Shown piece after piece: positions 25,017-34,322 of a stretch of DNA of 64,000 nt. A program made the translations under genes and the position numbers. Position 1 is the first letter of the stretch; each line of letters opens with the position of its first letter. The stretch is from an uncultured Oligoflexales bacterium (GTDB lineage Bacteria; Bdellovibrionota_B; Oligoflexia; Oligoflexales; JAPPIL01): assembly GCA_958296095.1 (NCBI GenBank), contig OY282434.1, forward strand, positions 1,456,001 through 1,520,000, written 5' to 3'. The notes under the pieces are model-generated. The model had not been told where the DNA came from and made no database searches. It saw nothing but the letters and a program-made list of their open reading frames with translations.

Positions 25017-25829
25017 ATGTGGCGATACTTATTGTTAGCGTGTGTCGTGCTTGCTAGTGCCTGTGCCACACGCGCGAAGCATGCCGCGCTTGAGAGTGAC
25101 TTGTTTGTGTTGAAAAAACGCGTGCTAGACATTGAGTATGGTATTGATGCGACCCGCAAAGAACAAGACACCCATAGCAGCGCGGGTAACAAGCGGATCG
25201 CGAGTGTGCATAGCCGTATCTCGGCCATTGAGACACGCTTGCAGAAAATTACCGGACTGCTCGATGCGATGAAGGTCGGGGTTATCACTGGGCGTTATCC
25301 GGGTCTCAGCGCTGAGCATGAGTCGGTGGCAAGCACGCTCAGCGACCTACAAGCCCGCACTGCGGCGCTGAACACGACCCAAGAGACTTTGCTGAAGGAA
25401 TTCAAGGCACTGCTGGCACTTTACGACAAAAAAAAGAAAGTCAAGCGTAGCAAGAAGCGCTCTAAAATAACCGATCTGGCTGGATTGAAGGTGGCTTTCG
25501 GCCGCCAGCGTTATAGTCATGTGTTTGAAGATGCCCAGGCAGTGATCAAACGCCTGCAAGGTCAGCCAACGCGCTTTGAGGCGATGTATCTGTTGGCAGA
25601 AAGCGCTTTTAAGCTTGGCAAAATACGAGACGCAGCCTTGTATTTTAACGATCTTGTCGATGCGGGGAGCGACAAAAGATACTTGCGGTTAGCTAAGCTC
25701 AGGCTGGGAGATTGTTTTAGTCACTTAGGCGACAAGAAAACCGCACGCTTGTTCTATCAAGATGTGGCCAACAACTTTGCTGATTCTGAAGAAGCAAAGA
25801 CCGCTACAGAAAAACTGCAAGCCCTGTAG
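25017..25829 (+). CDS. CpoB/YbgF-like lipoprotein with coiled coil and TPR domain
   Basis: Lipoprotein signal (LLLACVVLASACATR, Cys16) followed by about 100 residues of coiled coil (ESDLFVLKKRVLDIEYGI...), a Lys-rich hinge (KKKKVKRSKKRSK) and a C-terminal TPR-like domain (FEAMYLLAESAFKLGKIRDA; LRLAKLRLGDCFSHLGDKKTA). This is the order seen in CpoB/YbgF, which coordinates outer-membrane constriction with peptidoglycan synthesis beside Tol-Pal. ATG follows GGGGGGAG. tol-pal genes are not present here, so the name is by architecture. Confidence 0.7.
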   Translation: MWRYLLLACVVLASACATRAKHAALESDLFVLKKRVLDIEYGIDATRKEQDTHSSAGNKRIASVHSRISAIETRLQKITGLLDAMKVGVITGRYPGLSAEHESVASTLSDLQARTAALNTTQETLLKEFKALLALYDKKKKVKRSKKRSKITDLAGLKVAFGRQRYSHVFEDAQAVIKRLQGQPTRFEAMYLLAESAFKLGKIRDAALYFNDLVDAGSDKRYLRLAKLRLGDCFSHLGDKKTARLFYQDVANNFADSEEAKTATEKLQAL

Positions 25830-25950
25830 AGCCGCAGCTCCTGTCCAGGTGACGGGGTAAGGGGCATATGTTTGCCGCTTGCATGCGTCTACGGCGACTC
25901 CGTGTCAGTCTGCGGCACGGGCTGGCTTTGTCTGTGGTGCGGGCTGGGAA

Positions 25951-26026
25951 TGGGGTGGAATATGGGAGTCGAACCCATGATGCTGGAATCACAATCCAGA
26001 GCGTTAACCGTTTCGCCAATTCCACC
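25951..26026 (-). tRNA. tRNA-His (GTG)
   Basis: Cloverleaf on the minus strand: G-1 followed by acceptor GTGGAAT pairing with ATTCCAC, discriminator C and encoded CCA; anticodon arm CTGGA-TTGTGAT-TCCAG with anticodon GTG; T arm ATGGG-TTCGACT-CCCAT. The extra G-1 opposite C73, the histidine identity element, is encoded. Confidence 0.93.
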
Positions 26027-26135
26027 GTAGCACACCGTCCCATCATGCTTTTTTTAAATTTTTTGTCAAGGTTGCGGCAGAGCTGCGTGCCAAAATTTCT
26101 TGCCATTGTGCTGGCCACGTGCTAGAGCGCACCGC

Positions 26136-27410
26136 ATGGGTATCCTTGGCGTAGTGGTTTTTGCAGGTGTCTGCTGGCTGTTCTCCGATGCACGGCGCCG
26201 CGTTAGTTTGCGCGTGCTTATCTGGGGGCTGGCACTGCAGTTTGCCCTGGCCATCTTGGTGCTCGGCATTCCTGCCTGGAATGTGCCCGGTGTATTGCAG
26301 CCCTTGTTTGCCATGTTGGCAGAGGTTGTGAGCAAACTGCTAGGTTTTGCTGCCGAGGGCACGCGATTTCTTTTTGGCGATCTTGCCGATGCGGAAAAAT
26401 CTGGTTTTATTTTTGTGTTGCAGGTGCTGGTGGTTATCCCCTTTTTCTCCTCGCTGATGGCAATCCTCAACCACTGGGGGGTTATGCCGCGCGTCGTGCA
26501 TCTCTTGGGGCGGGTAATGCGGCGCACCATGCGGGTCAGCGGGGCTGAATCGTTAGCGGCTGCCGCCAATGTTTTCATGGGACAAAACGAAGCAATGTTT
26601 GTTATTCGCCCCTACCTCGCGGGCATGACCCGTTCGGAAATGCTGTGCCTGATGGTTGGCGGCTTTGCTACGGTCTCCGGCTCTATCCTGGCAGCTTACG
26701 TAGGGGTGTTGCAAAACGCCGTGCCTGATGTTGCTGAACACCTGCTCACGGCGAGTGTCATGTCTGCACCCGCGGCACTGCTGGCTGCCAAGATTCTCAT
26801 CCCAGAGACGGAAACGCCACAGACTCTGGGTGACGTGGAGGTGGTGATGCCGACCGAAAACTGCAATGCTATCGACGCGGCTGCCAGCGGTGCGAGAGAA
26901 GGAATGTATCTCATCTTCAACATCAGTGCGATGTTGCTCGCCTTCATCTGCATCGTGGCGCTGCTCAATGCCATGCTAGGCAGTGTCGGGGAATGGATTG
27001 GCTTTAGTAGTTGGGGCACGGCGCTTGTGCCCGAAGGCGAATCGGTACGGCTGAGTTTTCAAATTATTATGGGCTGGATCTGCGCACCGTTCGCGTGGCT
27101 GATGGGCATCCCGTGGTCGGAAGCACTTACCGCAGGTGCACTGCTCGGCGAAAAAATCGTGCTCAATGAATTCGTCGCCTACCTGCACCTTGCCCAAGTA
27201 AAGGAGGCACTCAGCCCGCGCAGCGCCGTCATCATGTCCTATGCCCTGTGCGGGTTCGCTAATTTTACCTCAATCGGCATCCTCGTCGGCGGGATCGGTG
27301 GTCTTGTGCCCGAACGCCAACACGATCTTGCTCGCCTTGGCCTGCGTGCCTTACTCGGCGGTACAATCGCGGCCATGATTACTGCCGCGGTCGCAGGGCT
27401 GTTTATTTGA
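26136..27410 (+). CDS. Concentrative nucleoside transporter (NupC family)
   Basis: Inner-membrane Na+/H+-coupled nucleoside importer with about ten hydrophobic helices. Family landmarks are FMGQNEAMFVIRPYL (G-x-N-E), GSILAAYVGVL, EALTAGALLGEKIVLNEFVA (NEFVA) and SYALCGFANFTSIGI. 424 aa from ATG 26136, normal for CNT proteins; TTG 26100 is in frame but lies close to the tRNA-His gene. Substrate within nucleosides cannot be told. Confidence 0.92.
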   Translation: MGILGVVVFAGVCWLFSDARRRVSLRVLIWGLALQFALAILVLGIPAWNVPGVLQPLFAMLAEVVSKLLGFAAEGTRFLFGDLADAEKSGFIFVLQVLVVIPFFSSLMAILNHWGVMPRVVHLLGRVMRRTMRVSGAESLAAAANVFMGQNEAMFVIRPYLAGMTRSEMLCLMVGGFATVSGSILAAYVGVLQNAVPDVAEHLLTASVMSAPAALLAAKILIPETETPQTLGDVEVVMPTENCNAIDAAASGAREGMYLIFNISAMLLAFICIVALLNAMLGSVGEWIGFSSWGTALVPEGESVRLSFQIIMGWICAPFAWLMGIPWSEALTAGALLGEKIVLNEFVAYLHLAQVKEALSPRSAVIMSYALCGFANFTSIGILVGGIGGLVPERQHDLARLGLRALLGGTIAAMITAAVAGLFI

Positions 27411-27469
27411 TGTTGCACCAGCCAATCCACCCATTCTAGCCGCGTCGCCTTCTAAGAGGGAGGAGAAAT

Positions 27470-30328
27470 TTGGCACAAGAACTACCACCCACTAGTCCCC
27501 GCCTCGTGCTATTGCCACCTGAGGCCTGCATTATCAGCCGCCTGTGCGCCGACCTGACCACGCTCAGCCGCGCCAGCCTCGCCCGCAGTGCCGTCATTCT
27601 GCCAACCCGCCGCCTCGTTACCTTCTGCTTGGCCGCGTTAGCGCAACGCTACCCTGCCTACGAACCGCCGCTGATGACAACGCTCGACGGTTTGCTGGCA
27701 CGGCTGTGCACCACGGAATCACCTGTCATCAACGAACTGCACGCCGAACAGCTCGTGCACATACTGCTGAGCCAAGGAAAATACCGCTACCTGCAGCCTG
27801 CATTTGCACATGAAATCAAACAACTGTTCAACGAACTGAGCGCCGCCGACTTGCAGGCACATTGCCACCATCGCATCACGCAGCAGCTGGCACATAACCC
27901 GTGGTTGGCGGAGGGCGAAATCGAGCAGCAACGCCAGAAATATCACGAGCTCCAGCAATTGTTCACGGCCCTGCAAGCTCAGCTGCAAACCGACGGGCAT
28001 GCCACCCCTGCTCTGGCTCGCACGACTGCCTTGCCCATCGCACTGGCGGCGTTGGACGCGGCCAACTTTGCCCAGGTCTACATCGCTGCCTTCACCAGTG
28101 TCACTAAGACCGCCTGCACTTTCTTGCAGAAAATTGCCGCCTTGCCACACACAACCCTCTATTTCAACACTGCCACGATCGACAGCCACATCAACCCCGT
28201 CACAGAACTGATTACCGCCTTAACACCTGCCGCCTCCGTGCCACCGCCTAGCCCAACACAGGGGCGTAATCCGACATCTGCTGCCGCTAGTGTGAGTATC
28301 CTGCATTTTGCTTCGCCCCAGATAGAGGTTACGCACGCGCTGCGGCAGGCCGAGCGGTTGTTGCAGGCGGAAGACGTGCGTCCTGCGGAGATTGCTATCA
28401 TCTTGAGCCGCGATGCTTTCTATCTGCCCCACCTGCTAGCCGTGGCGGATTTTTTCACTTTTGCCAAAAACATTGCCGTGCCGATTCCGCTGCGCATGAC
28501 CAGCGTCGGTAGTTTTTTGCAAGCATTGAGCAATTATGCCTGTGACGAATTTAAAGTGCCCGCGGCTATTGATCTTGTCGCCCATCCGCTTGGCCCAGCA
28601 TCCGACTTGCCAGACGACAGTATCATCACCGCCTTGAGCACCATCCACCGCCCAGGCAAGTTGCGGCTGCCTGCGGGCACACCTGAAGCAGCGGCGGCGA
28701 TCGCGTCCATCGATGCGCTCGTGCAACGTTTTCCCCGCGCCTCGCTGCGTCTGCAGTTGTCGGCATTGCAGGAGTTGTTGCATGAGTTGCGTTTTTTTAA
28801 GCTGGCCGCGCAGGACAACTACGAGTTGCAGAGCATTGAGAATGTCTTTACCTTCCTGCAAAATCTCGCCGCCAGCAGTTTGAGTGCGGTTAAATTCAGC
28901 CCGCAGGAATTTTGGCAGTTTGTGGCAGACAAATTTCTCACCCTACCGCTACACCAGGTGGGTGAGCCGCTGGCGGGGGTGCAGATTTTGAGTTTGCCAG
29001 AGGTGCGGGCGATGCCATTTCAACACGTGCTGGTGCTTGGCTGTAACGAGGGCTTTTTCCCCAAAGCCTTGCCCGACGATGTCATTGTCAACGACAAGCT
29101 AAAGACCGCGATCGGCCTCAACGGTTGGCAACATCTGGAGGCGATGGAGGAGATCACCTTCCAGGCATTGTTGCATCGCCGCGGCCAACTCACGCTCAGT
29201 TACTGCAGCAGCAGCACGACGGGCGAGCGGTCACGCTTTATTGAAAAAATTATCCGCACCCACGAGCTTGCTGAGCAAGATTGTCGCGGACTAGCATTGC
29301 AGGAGCTGTTGCCAATGTCTGCCGTTGCGGTGGAGGCACAAGGGAGCGCACCTGTGTTTGCGCCGCGGCATTTTTTCAGCAGCGTGTCTGCGTCTAGCGC
29401 GGAAAGTTTTATTCGCTGTCCACTGCGTCACGTGCTGGACAAGCTTGATATTGCCAACAGCGTTTGTGCCGTGCGTGACAGGCATTCGCCCCGCGAAGAA
29501 GGCAATCAGTTGCATAAGGTTATCGAGATGTTCAGCGGCTCGCCTGATTACCAGCATATCTGCCGCACGGTTAAAAATCACGCCGCCAGGGTTGCACAAC
29601 TGTGCGAGCTGCTCAACAACATCACGGCAACACAGGCCTCGTCTTTGCTCAACGACAGTGCCCTCGCCGCCCACCTGCGTCTTTTTGCCTGGCCACGTCT
29701 GGCTGAATTTGTCAGTCAAAAGAACAGTGGGGCTGATTATCAGGAACTGCACGAACACGAGCTAAACCTGAGCGGTGAACTGCGTTGGTTCGGGGGCCAG
29801 CACTGTGAGTTGTCTGGTAAAATCGATCATATTCATGCAGACCAAGACCATCTACTGCTGCTTGACTACAAGCGCAAAAGCTTGCCCGACAACAAAGAAC
29901 TCGATGCCGCCATCGCCGCGCAGCTGGCTTTCTATGCCGATGCACTCGCATGCGAACGGCGGGCAGCAGGGGCAAGCCACGGTCTGGCGACGATGGTGAC
30001 GGGCTACTATAGCATTCTTAACGGGGAGTTTACGCTCGTCGCACACGGGACAGACATCAGCGCTAACTTTTTGCGAGAACGCTACCACTGCACCAAAAGA
30101 AACACTCGGACACTGGAAACGCTAGTGGCAAAAATGCACGACCTGCTAGTCTTTCGCAGCGCTCACCCAGATATTTACGAGACCGCCGATCCCTCTTACT
30201 GCGGTGGCTGCCAGTTCGATAACCTCTGCCGCAAAAATGACCCAGCCCTGCAAGCACGCATTGCCCGCCAAAATTATTTGCAAGAGTATCTTCATTCAGC
30301 CGCCCCAACGCGCAACAACGCCAGATGA
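27470..30328 (+). CDS. AddB-like/RecB-family PD-(D/E)XK nuclease with Fe-S cysteines
   Basis: Large (952 aa) cytoplasmic protein. The C-terminal nuclease shows SGKIDHIHADQDHLLLLDYK (Asp then Asp-x-Lys in the usual PD-(D/E)XK spacing) followed by QLAFYADAL (QxxxY motif of RecB nucleases). Four cysteines, one in SAESFIRCPLRHVLDKL and three in YCGGCQFDNLCRK, match the 4Fe-4S staple of AddB/AdnAB. The N-terminal two thirds resemble a helicase fold without Walker A, as in AddB/RexB. Start TTG 27470 behind GGGAGGAG. The AddA partner is not in the window. The 3' end overlaps the convergent gene by 37 bases. Confidence 0.75.
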   Translation: MAQELPPTSPRLVLLPPEACIISRLCADLTTLSRASLARSAVILPTRRLVTFCLAALAQRYPAYEPPLMTTLDGLLARLCTTESPVINELHAEQLVHILLSQGKYRYLQPAFAHEIKQLFNELSAADLQAHCHHRITQQLAHNPWLAEGEIEQQRQKYHELQQLFTALQAQLQTDGHATPALARTTALPIALAALDAANFAQVYIAAFTSVTKTACTFLQKIAALPHTTLYFNTATIDSHINPVTELITALTPAASVPPPSPTQGRNPTSAAASVSILHFASPQIEVTHALRQAERLLQAEDVRPAEIAIILSRDAFYLPHLLAVADFFTFAKNIAVPIPLRMTSVGSFLQALSNYACDEFKVPAAIDLVAHPLGPASDLPDDSIITALSTIHRPGKLRLPAGTPEAAAAIASIDALVQRFPRASLRLQLSALQELLHELRFFKLAAQDNYELQSIENVFTFLQNLAASSLSAVKFSPQEFWQFVADKFLTLPLHQVGEPLAGVQILSLPEVRAMPFQHVLVLGCNEGFFPKALPDDVIVNDKLKTAIGLNGWQHLEAMEEITFQALLHRRGQLTLSYCSSSTTGERSRFIEKIIRTHELAEQDCRGLALQELLPMSAVAVEAQGSAPVFAPRHFFSSVSASSAESFIRCPLRHVLDKLDIANSVCAVRDRHSPREEGNQLHKVIEMFSGSPDYQHICRTVKNHAARVAQLCELLNNITATQASSLLNDSALAAHLRLFAWPRLAEFVSQKNSGADYQELHEHELNLSGELRWFGGQHCELSGKIDHIHADQDHLLLLDYKRKSLPDNKELDAAIAAQLAFYADALACERRAAGASHGLATMVTGYYSILNGEFTLVAHGTDISANFLRERYHCTKRNTRTLETLVAKMHDLLVFRSAHPDIYETADPSYCGGCQFDNLCRKNDPALQARIARQNYLQEYLHSAAPTRNNAR

Positions 30329-31926
30329 CCACTATCCTCAACGTCAACCAACCGCCAACCACCAGTAAATACCAGGACAACGCGGGCTGTCATCACCCTA
30401 CCAGGAAAGAAATTGAATCCCCAGTCAATCTGCGTTAAGTCTTGGCTGCCCAAGGGGGTAAGCTCTTTGGCCTCGATCACCCGCAATCGCCCTCCGTAAT
30501 CAGGGTGATGGACAACTACCACATCTTCAACTTCTGCAGCGGTCACCCTGGCACTCGTCCCATCGACATGTCGAACCAATAACTCCCCCGGTTGATCGAG
30601 ACTTGCCAACCCGACCTGGGTGAGATCACCTCGCGTGTAGCGGATAAATACCCCATCATAATGCACCGAACCCAGATAATCTCGATGATAGCGATAAATA
30701 ACCTCATCCCCTCCTTTGATCCCGAGGAAATGTTGCGCACCATAGTTGGGGAGGTAGGCGGCGATTTCGTGGTTGTGCCAAACGATGCCATTGTTCGCTG
30801 AGCCATGTCGATGATTTTCGTAAGAACCATGTCTGACAAGATCGTAATCGCCACCGCCCACGTAGCCGAGATGCTCGCCGCTAACAAGCACATAGAACGG
30901 CGTAACCCCCTCCACCAAAGCGACCCGCAGACCGTCGGAGAAAGTAATAACAATCTTACCGCGGTAAAACTTCTCCCCACTGTCAATATTGAAAGACCGC
31001 CGTGTCTGAGTTTGAGTTTGAGTTTGAGTCTGAGTCTGAGTCTGAGTAGTCGCTGGTTTTGTTCCACCCTGATAAGGAGATTTGTTGGTAGGACGATGGT
31101 AAGCGAGAACAGTCTCGCTAGGAAAAATCACGTATTTTTCATCCGTATCGAATCTGTAATCGCCACCTTGGTCAGCAGCGATACCACTGACTGCTTCAAC
31201 ATCGACCAAACGGCTAGAATCCGCGGAGAAGGCGGCATCGACTAGCATCTTGCGTACAGACAACGTGCGCCGCACTATCCCCACATGGTAACCGTCCTCC
31301 GCCACCCAGCTGATCATTGCTCCCTGATAATCATCCGAGGCTAGATACGGTTTTTGGGACACATATCCGATAAAACTCCCAGCTATAAACTCATAGGTGG
31401 CCTTATCGCCATTATTTTTGACTGGCCTGGGGATGTATAAAGAGCCAAACTTGCGCACAGCACTGAAACTGCGAACGAAACTTTCCGCTGGGTATGACTC
31501 CTGTCTATCCGATTCTTGCCTAATAGTATACTCTTTTAACCTCCACCAGCGGTGCTTGGAACTATTCCACTGCGCCGTTCTGTATTCTGATCGATAAGAG
31601 CGGGTGGCATCTTCGCTACTGCCGTATTCTGACTGATAAGAGCGGGTGGCATCTTCGCTACTGCCGTATTCTGACTGATAAGAGCGGGTGGCATCTTCGC
31701 TACTCCGCTCGCTAGAGTGTTGTTCAGCGCTATCCGCTACCAGCTGGTTGCCACTCACCGCGATGGCAGTTCCTACGGCTAAGGCGGCCAGCGTCGGAAG
31801 AACTTTCTTCTTAACCCCAGTAGCTAATTCGTTCGCAACACGTCGTGTAAGTCCACCACCAGCGGCATCGCTAGTAACGGCCAACAAGGCACACAACACG
31901 CCAAGTTTTATAGCTCCAAGCCTCAC
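30292..31926 (-). CDS. Large exported protein with two tandem-repeat tracts
   Basis: GTG start behind GGAGGTG; signal peptide and hydrophobic N-region (LAALAVGTAIAVSG). Residues about 71-112 hold three copies of a 14-residue unit (SSEDATRSYQSEYG), exact at DNA level in 42-bp units (31590-31710). Residues about 303-318 are a (Thr-Gln)8 tract from a 6-12 bp DNA repeat (31008-31055). The rest is beta-rich with repeated short phrases (SDGLRVALVEGV, ISWVAEDGYHVGIV, IRYTRGDLTQVGL), perhaps repeated SH3/Tudor-like barrels. No family recognised. It overlaps the 3' end of the AddB-like gene. Confidence 0.65.
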   Translation of the reverse strand: MRLGAIKLGVLCALLAVTSDAAGGGLTRRVANELATGVKKKVLPTLAALAVGTAIAVSGNQLVADSAEQHSSERSSEDATRSYQSEYGSSEDATRSYQSEYGSSEDATRSYRSEYRTAQWNSSKHRWWRLKEYTIRQESDRQESYPAESFVRSFSAVRKFGSLYIPRPVKNNGDKATYEFIAGSFIGYVSQKPYLASDDYQGAMISWVAEDGYHVGIVRRTLSVRKMLVDAAFSADSSRLVDVEAVSGIAADQGGDYRFDTDEKYVIFPSETVLAYHRPTNKSPYQGGTKPATTQTQTQTQTQTQTQTRRSFNIDSGEKFYRGKIVITFSDGLRVALVEGVTPFYVLVSGEHLGYVGGGDYDLVRHGSYENHRHGSANNGIVWHNHEIAAYLPNYGAQHFLGIKGGDEVIYRYHRDYLGSVHYDGVFIRYTRGDLTQVGLASLDQPGELLVRHVDGTSARVTAAEVEDVVVVHHPDYGGRLRVIEAKELTPLGSQDLTQIDWGFNFFPGRVMTARVVLVFTGGWRLVDVEDSGHLALLRVGAAE

Positions 31927-31988
31927 AATAGCACCTCCAAAAAACGACCACTACCTCGACCCCGCAGACACCGCTGCTCCCTATCGTC

Positions 31989-32333
31989 ATGGATGATTTT
32001 TTGCAAGGATTTTTTATCCTGACTTTATTTGTTGGAATGATGGCAGGCGCGATGACGGCGGCACGGTGGCACGCGGCTTTTTGTAACGCTCGCTTGCTAG
32101 CTCATCGCTACGCGATGCTGTTTGTATCGCTCGGCTACGCGGCTCTTTGCCGCTTCCTAGCTCCGCTCGCTCCTCGTCCTCAGACCACTCTGCGTGCCTT
32201 CTCTGCTTGTTCTCAGACCTCTCGGCAGTTGCGTTTAGGCTTGCCTACCGAGAGCTCCATGAACGGCAGGGCAAGACCGTGCGAAAACTCGACCACAAAT
32301 ACTGCCAATACTGCAACTGAGTTTATTTTTTAG
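31989..32333 (+). CDS. Membrane peptide start running into repeat sequence
   Basis: The first 28 codons encode a plausible hydrophobic helix (LQGFFILTLFVGMMAGAMTA); everything after is encoded by the inverted repeat array (AAFCNARLLA, CRFLAPLAPR and similar). This could be a small membrane gene whose 3' end was replaced by the repeat, or chance. No clear ribosome binding site. Confidence 0.2.
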   Translation: MDDFLQGFFILTLFVGMMAGAMTAARWHAAFCNARLLAHRYAMLFVSLGYAALCRFLAPLAPRPQTTLRAFSACSQTSRQLRLGLPTESSMNGRARPCENSTTNTANTATEFIF

Positions 32334-32475
32334 ATAAAAGCATGCGCCACACCTACTTCAGTGGAGAGTTTCTCGGCAGGTCTGTGCCGTGCCAAGATAA
32401 CGGAGGCACGGGCTAAGTGGTGTCCTTGCGCTACGCGGCTTTTTTGCAACGCTCGCTTGCTAGCTCCACCGCGCG
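32065..32475 (-). repeat. Inverted repeat array with one full dispersed element (32244-32417)
   Basis: Reverse-strand copy: TTGCCTACCGAGAGCTC at 32242-32258, the AAAAGCAT hairpin region at 32335, TTTCTCGGCAGG at 32370 and GGAGGCACGGGCTAAG ending at 32417. Flanked on both sides by GTAACGCTCGCTTGCTAGC modules. It separates the 30292 gene from hemD. Confidence 0.85.
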
Positions 32476-32480
32476 CGTCC

Positions 32481-33218
32481 TCAAAACTGCAGTGCCGCGG
32501 CCTCGCTAGCCAGTGTTGCCAGTGACTGGGTGGAGCTAGTGCTGTGTCGCTTGAAATACTTTTGGGTTGCGGCAGCCGTTGTTGCACCGATGGCAACGGC
32601 GTGAAAATTTTCCTGCCACGCGGCATGATGCTGCTGAAAGGTGCGATAGAAACCTTCTACCGTCGCGGGTGAGGCAAAGCAGATAACATGTCTTGCCCTC
32701 GCGAGCGCACCCTTCTGTTCATCGCTTATGGCTTCGCCTGAAGGCCAGGCAACATGGCGGTGGGTCTGGTAAAGCACCAACTCAGCCACCTCAAAACGCT
32801 CTGCCAACGCCTCAGCCAGGGGGAAGGCAGGGACACGAGCACTCAACACCGCGAGGCGAGACGTAGGTGCTAACACTTGCAACAGGTGCGCGGCAAGCTG
32901 CTCAGCCGTAGTCAGTGTTGCAGGCAAAGGCGTGGTTCGGTAACCGCAGGCCTCTGCCTTCTCACGGGTCTTGGGGCCGAAGCAGAGGAAGCTTGCTTGG
33001 GCAAATTTTTCTGGTGCGGATGGCAGACGCTCAAGGGCCGCGATTGCATTAGCACTGGTTGCCACAACGTAGGGAAAATCACCCTCTGGCAGCGGCGGCT
33101 GGAGGGGCTCAACTGCGAGACAGGGAATGTGGATTACCTTGCGCACGTAGTGTGGCAGCAGCAAGGCATCGTCGTCCCAATCGGCGACCGAACGTGTCCA
33201 AATCAATGGCGAAAACAC
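32481..33218 (-). CDS. hemD: Uroporphyrinogen-III synthase-like protein
   Basis: HemD closes hydroxymethylbilane to uroporphyrinogen III in tetrapyrrole synthesis. The bilobed pattern is visible: YVVATSANAIAALERL, FLCFGPKTREKAEACGY, LAVLSARVPAFPLAEAL, VICFASPATVEGFYRTF and HAVAIGATTAAATQKY near the C-terminus. 245 aa is typical. GTG start. Sequence conservation in HemD is low, so the call depends on the motif order. The gene ends next to a repeat array and is divergent from the exchanger gene. Confidence 0.8.
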   Translation of the reverse strand: MFSPLIWTRSVADWDDDALLLPHYVRKVIHIPCLAVEPLQPPLPEGDFPYVVATSANAIAALERLPSAPEKFAQASFLCFGPKTREKAEACGYRTTPLPATLTTAEQLAAHLLQVLAPTSRLAVLSARVPAFPLAEALAERFEVAELVLYQTHRHVAWPSGEAISDEQKGALARARHVICFASPATVEGFYRTFQQHHAAWQENFHAVAIGATTAAATQKYFKRHSTSSTQSLATLASEAAALQF

Positions 33219-33295
33219 CGCAACTTACCCTGTTAAGTTGGTTCAAGCTGTGCTACCGTGCGCCGCACCCGTGGCTTGATAACATAGTCAGCGTC

Positions 33296-34315
33296 ATGTT
33301 TGAAGCACTTCTGCACGAATTTACCCAGACCGCCTCCCTGCCAGTTGTGCTGCTAATAATAGTGTGCTCGGTGCTAGTGCTAGGCAAGGCGGCCGACCAA
33401 GCGATCGATTTCGCCGTCAAGCTAGCGCGAGCAACGGGGCTGTCAAATGTCGTCATCGGCGCGACAATCGTTAGCCTGGGCACAACTTTTCCTGAAGCGG
33501 TGGTCTCTGTATTGGCGGCAGTAAGGGGCGATGCTGGTCTGGCACTAGGCAATGCTGTCGGCTCGATTATCTGCGACACAGGCTTGATTATGGGGCTGAC
33601 CTGCCTGCTTGGCCGCGTGCCAGTTGATAAATTTATCGTGCGACGCAAAGGTGTCGTGCAGCTGATGTCTGTGTTGCTGCTGGTGTTGCTGGCAATGCCG
33701 TGGCAGTCACCGCAGCAGTTTTTCGACTGGCAAGGGGTAGTGACGCAAGGGGAAGGCTTTCTGCTGCTGCTACTGCTAGCCGCTTACCTCATCTGGTCGT
33801 TGTATACGCATAGTAGAGAAAAAAACGGACCGACCACGGCGGTAGCCCATCGCACGGTAGTAACGCTCGGCTTGATTGCCATGCTGCTACTGGTAGTTCT
33901 TGCATCGGAGATGCTTATCATCTTCAGTGTCGAGTTCGCTTCTCGCCTCGAGATACCCGAAGCAATTATCGCCGCTACCATCGTTGCCTTCGGCACGTCC
34001 TTGCCCGAACTAGTGACAGCCCTCAGTGCCGTGCGTCGCAATGCCTGTGACCTTGCCCTTGGCAACGTGCTCGGTGCGGATATTCTCAACGTGCTGTTCG
34101 TCGCGGGTGCGGCTGCAAGTGTCAGTCCTGCAGGGCTGGTAGCCGAGCCGTACTTTTTCACCCGCCTGTTTCCCGTCATGCTGATTGTCGTGCTGGTGCT
34201 ACAGTACGGCTTGCACAGTGCCGCCCATCGTCGCACCCACCTGGCGCGCTGGAACGGTGCACTACTACTCGGCACTTACGTGGTGTTTATCGTCTTGCAG
34301 CTACTGCGCGCTTAA
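33296..34315 (+). CDS. CaCA-family cation/Ca2+ antiporter
   Basis: Inner-membrane exchanger (YrbG-like) with two alpha repeats: IGATIVSLGTTFPEAVVS with GNAVGSIICDT, and AATIVAFGTSLPELVTALS with GNVLGADILN, the acidic residues of which bind Ca2+/Na+. About ten hydrophobic helices. ATG 33296 gives 339 aa; an ATG at 33206 would add 30 residues that overlap the divergent hemD start and look unlike the family. It converges with the 34323 gene, stops seven bases apart. Confidence 0.88.
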   Translation: MFEALLHEFTQTASLPVVLLIIVCSVLVLGKAADQAIDFAVKLARATGLSNVVIGATIVSLGTTFPEAVVSVLAAVRGDAGLALGNAVGSIICDTGLIMGLTCLLGRVPVDKFIVRRKGVVQLMSVLLLVLLAMPWQSPQQFFDWQGVVTQGEGFLLLLLLAAYLIWSLYTHSREKNGPTTAVAHRTVVTLGLIAMLLLVVLASEMLIIFSVEFASRLEIPEAIIAATIVAFGTSLPELVTALSAVRRNACDLALGNVLGADILNVLFVAGAAASVSPAGLVAEPYFFTRLFPVMLIVVLVLQYGLHSAAHRRTHLARWNGALLLGTYVVFIVLQLLRA

Positions 34316-34322
34316 ATCCTTA

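Noticed and set aside
25951..26026. Possibility that tRNA-His lacks G-1
   Set aside because: Correct folding pairs GTGGAAT with ATTCCAC, leaving an encoded G-1 opposite C73 and an encoded CCA.
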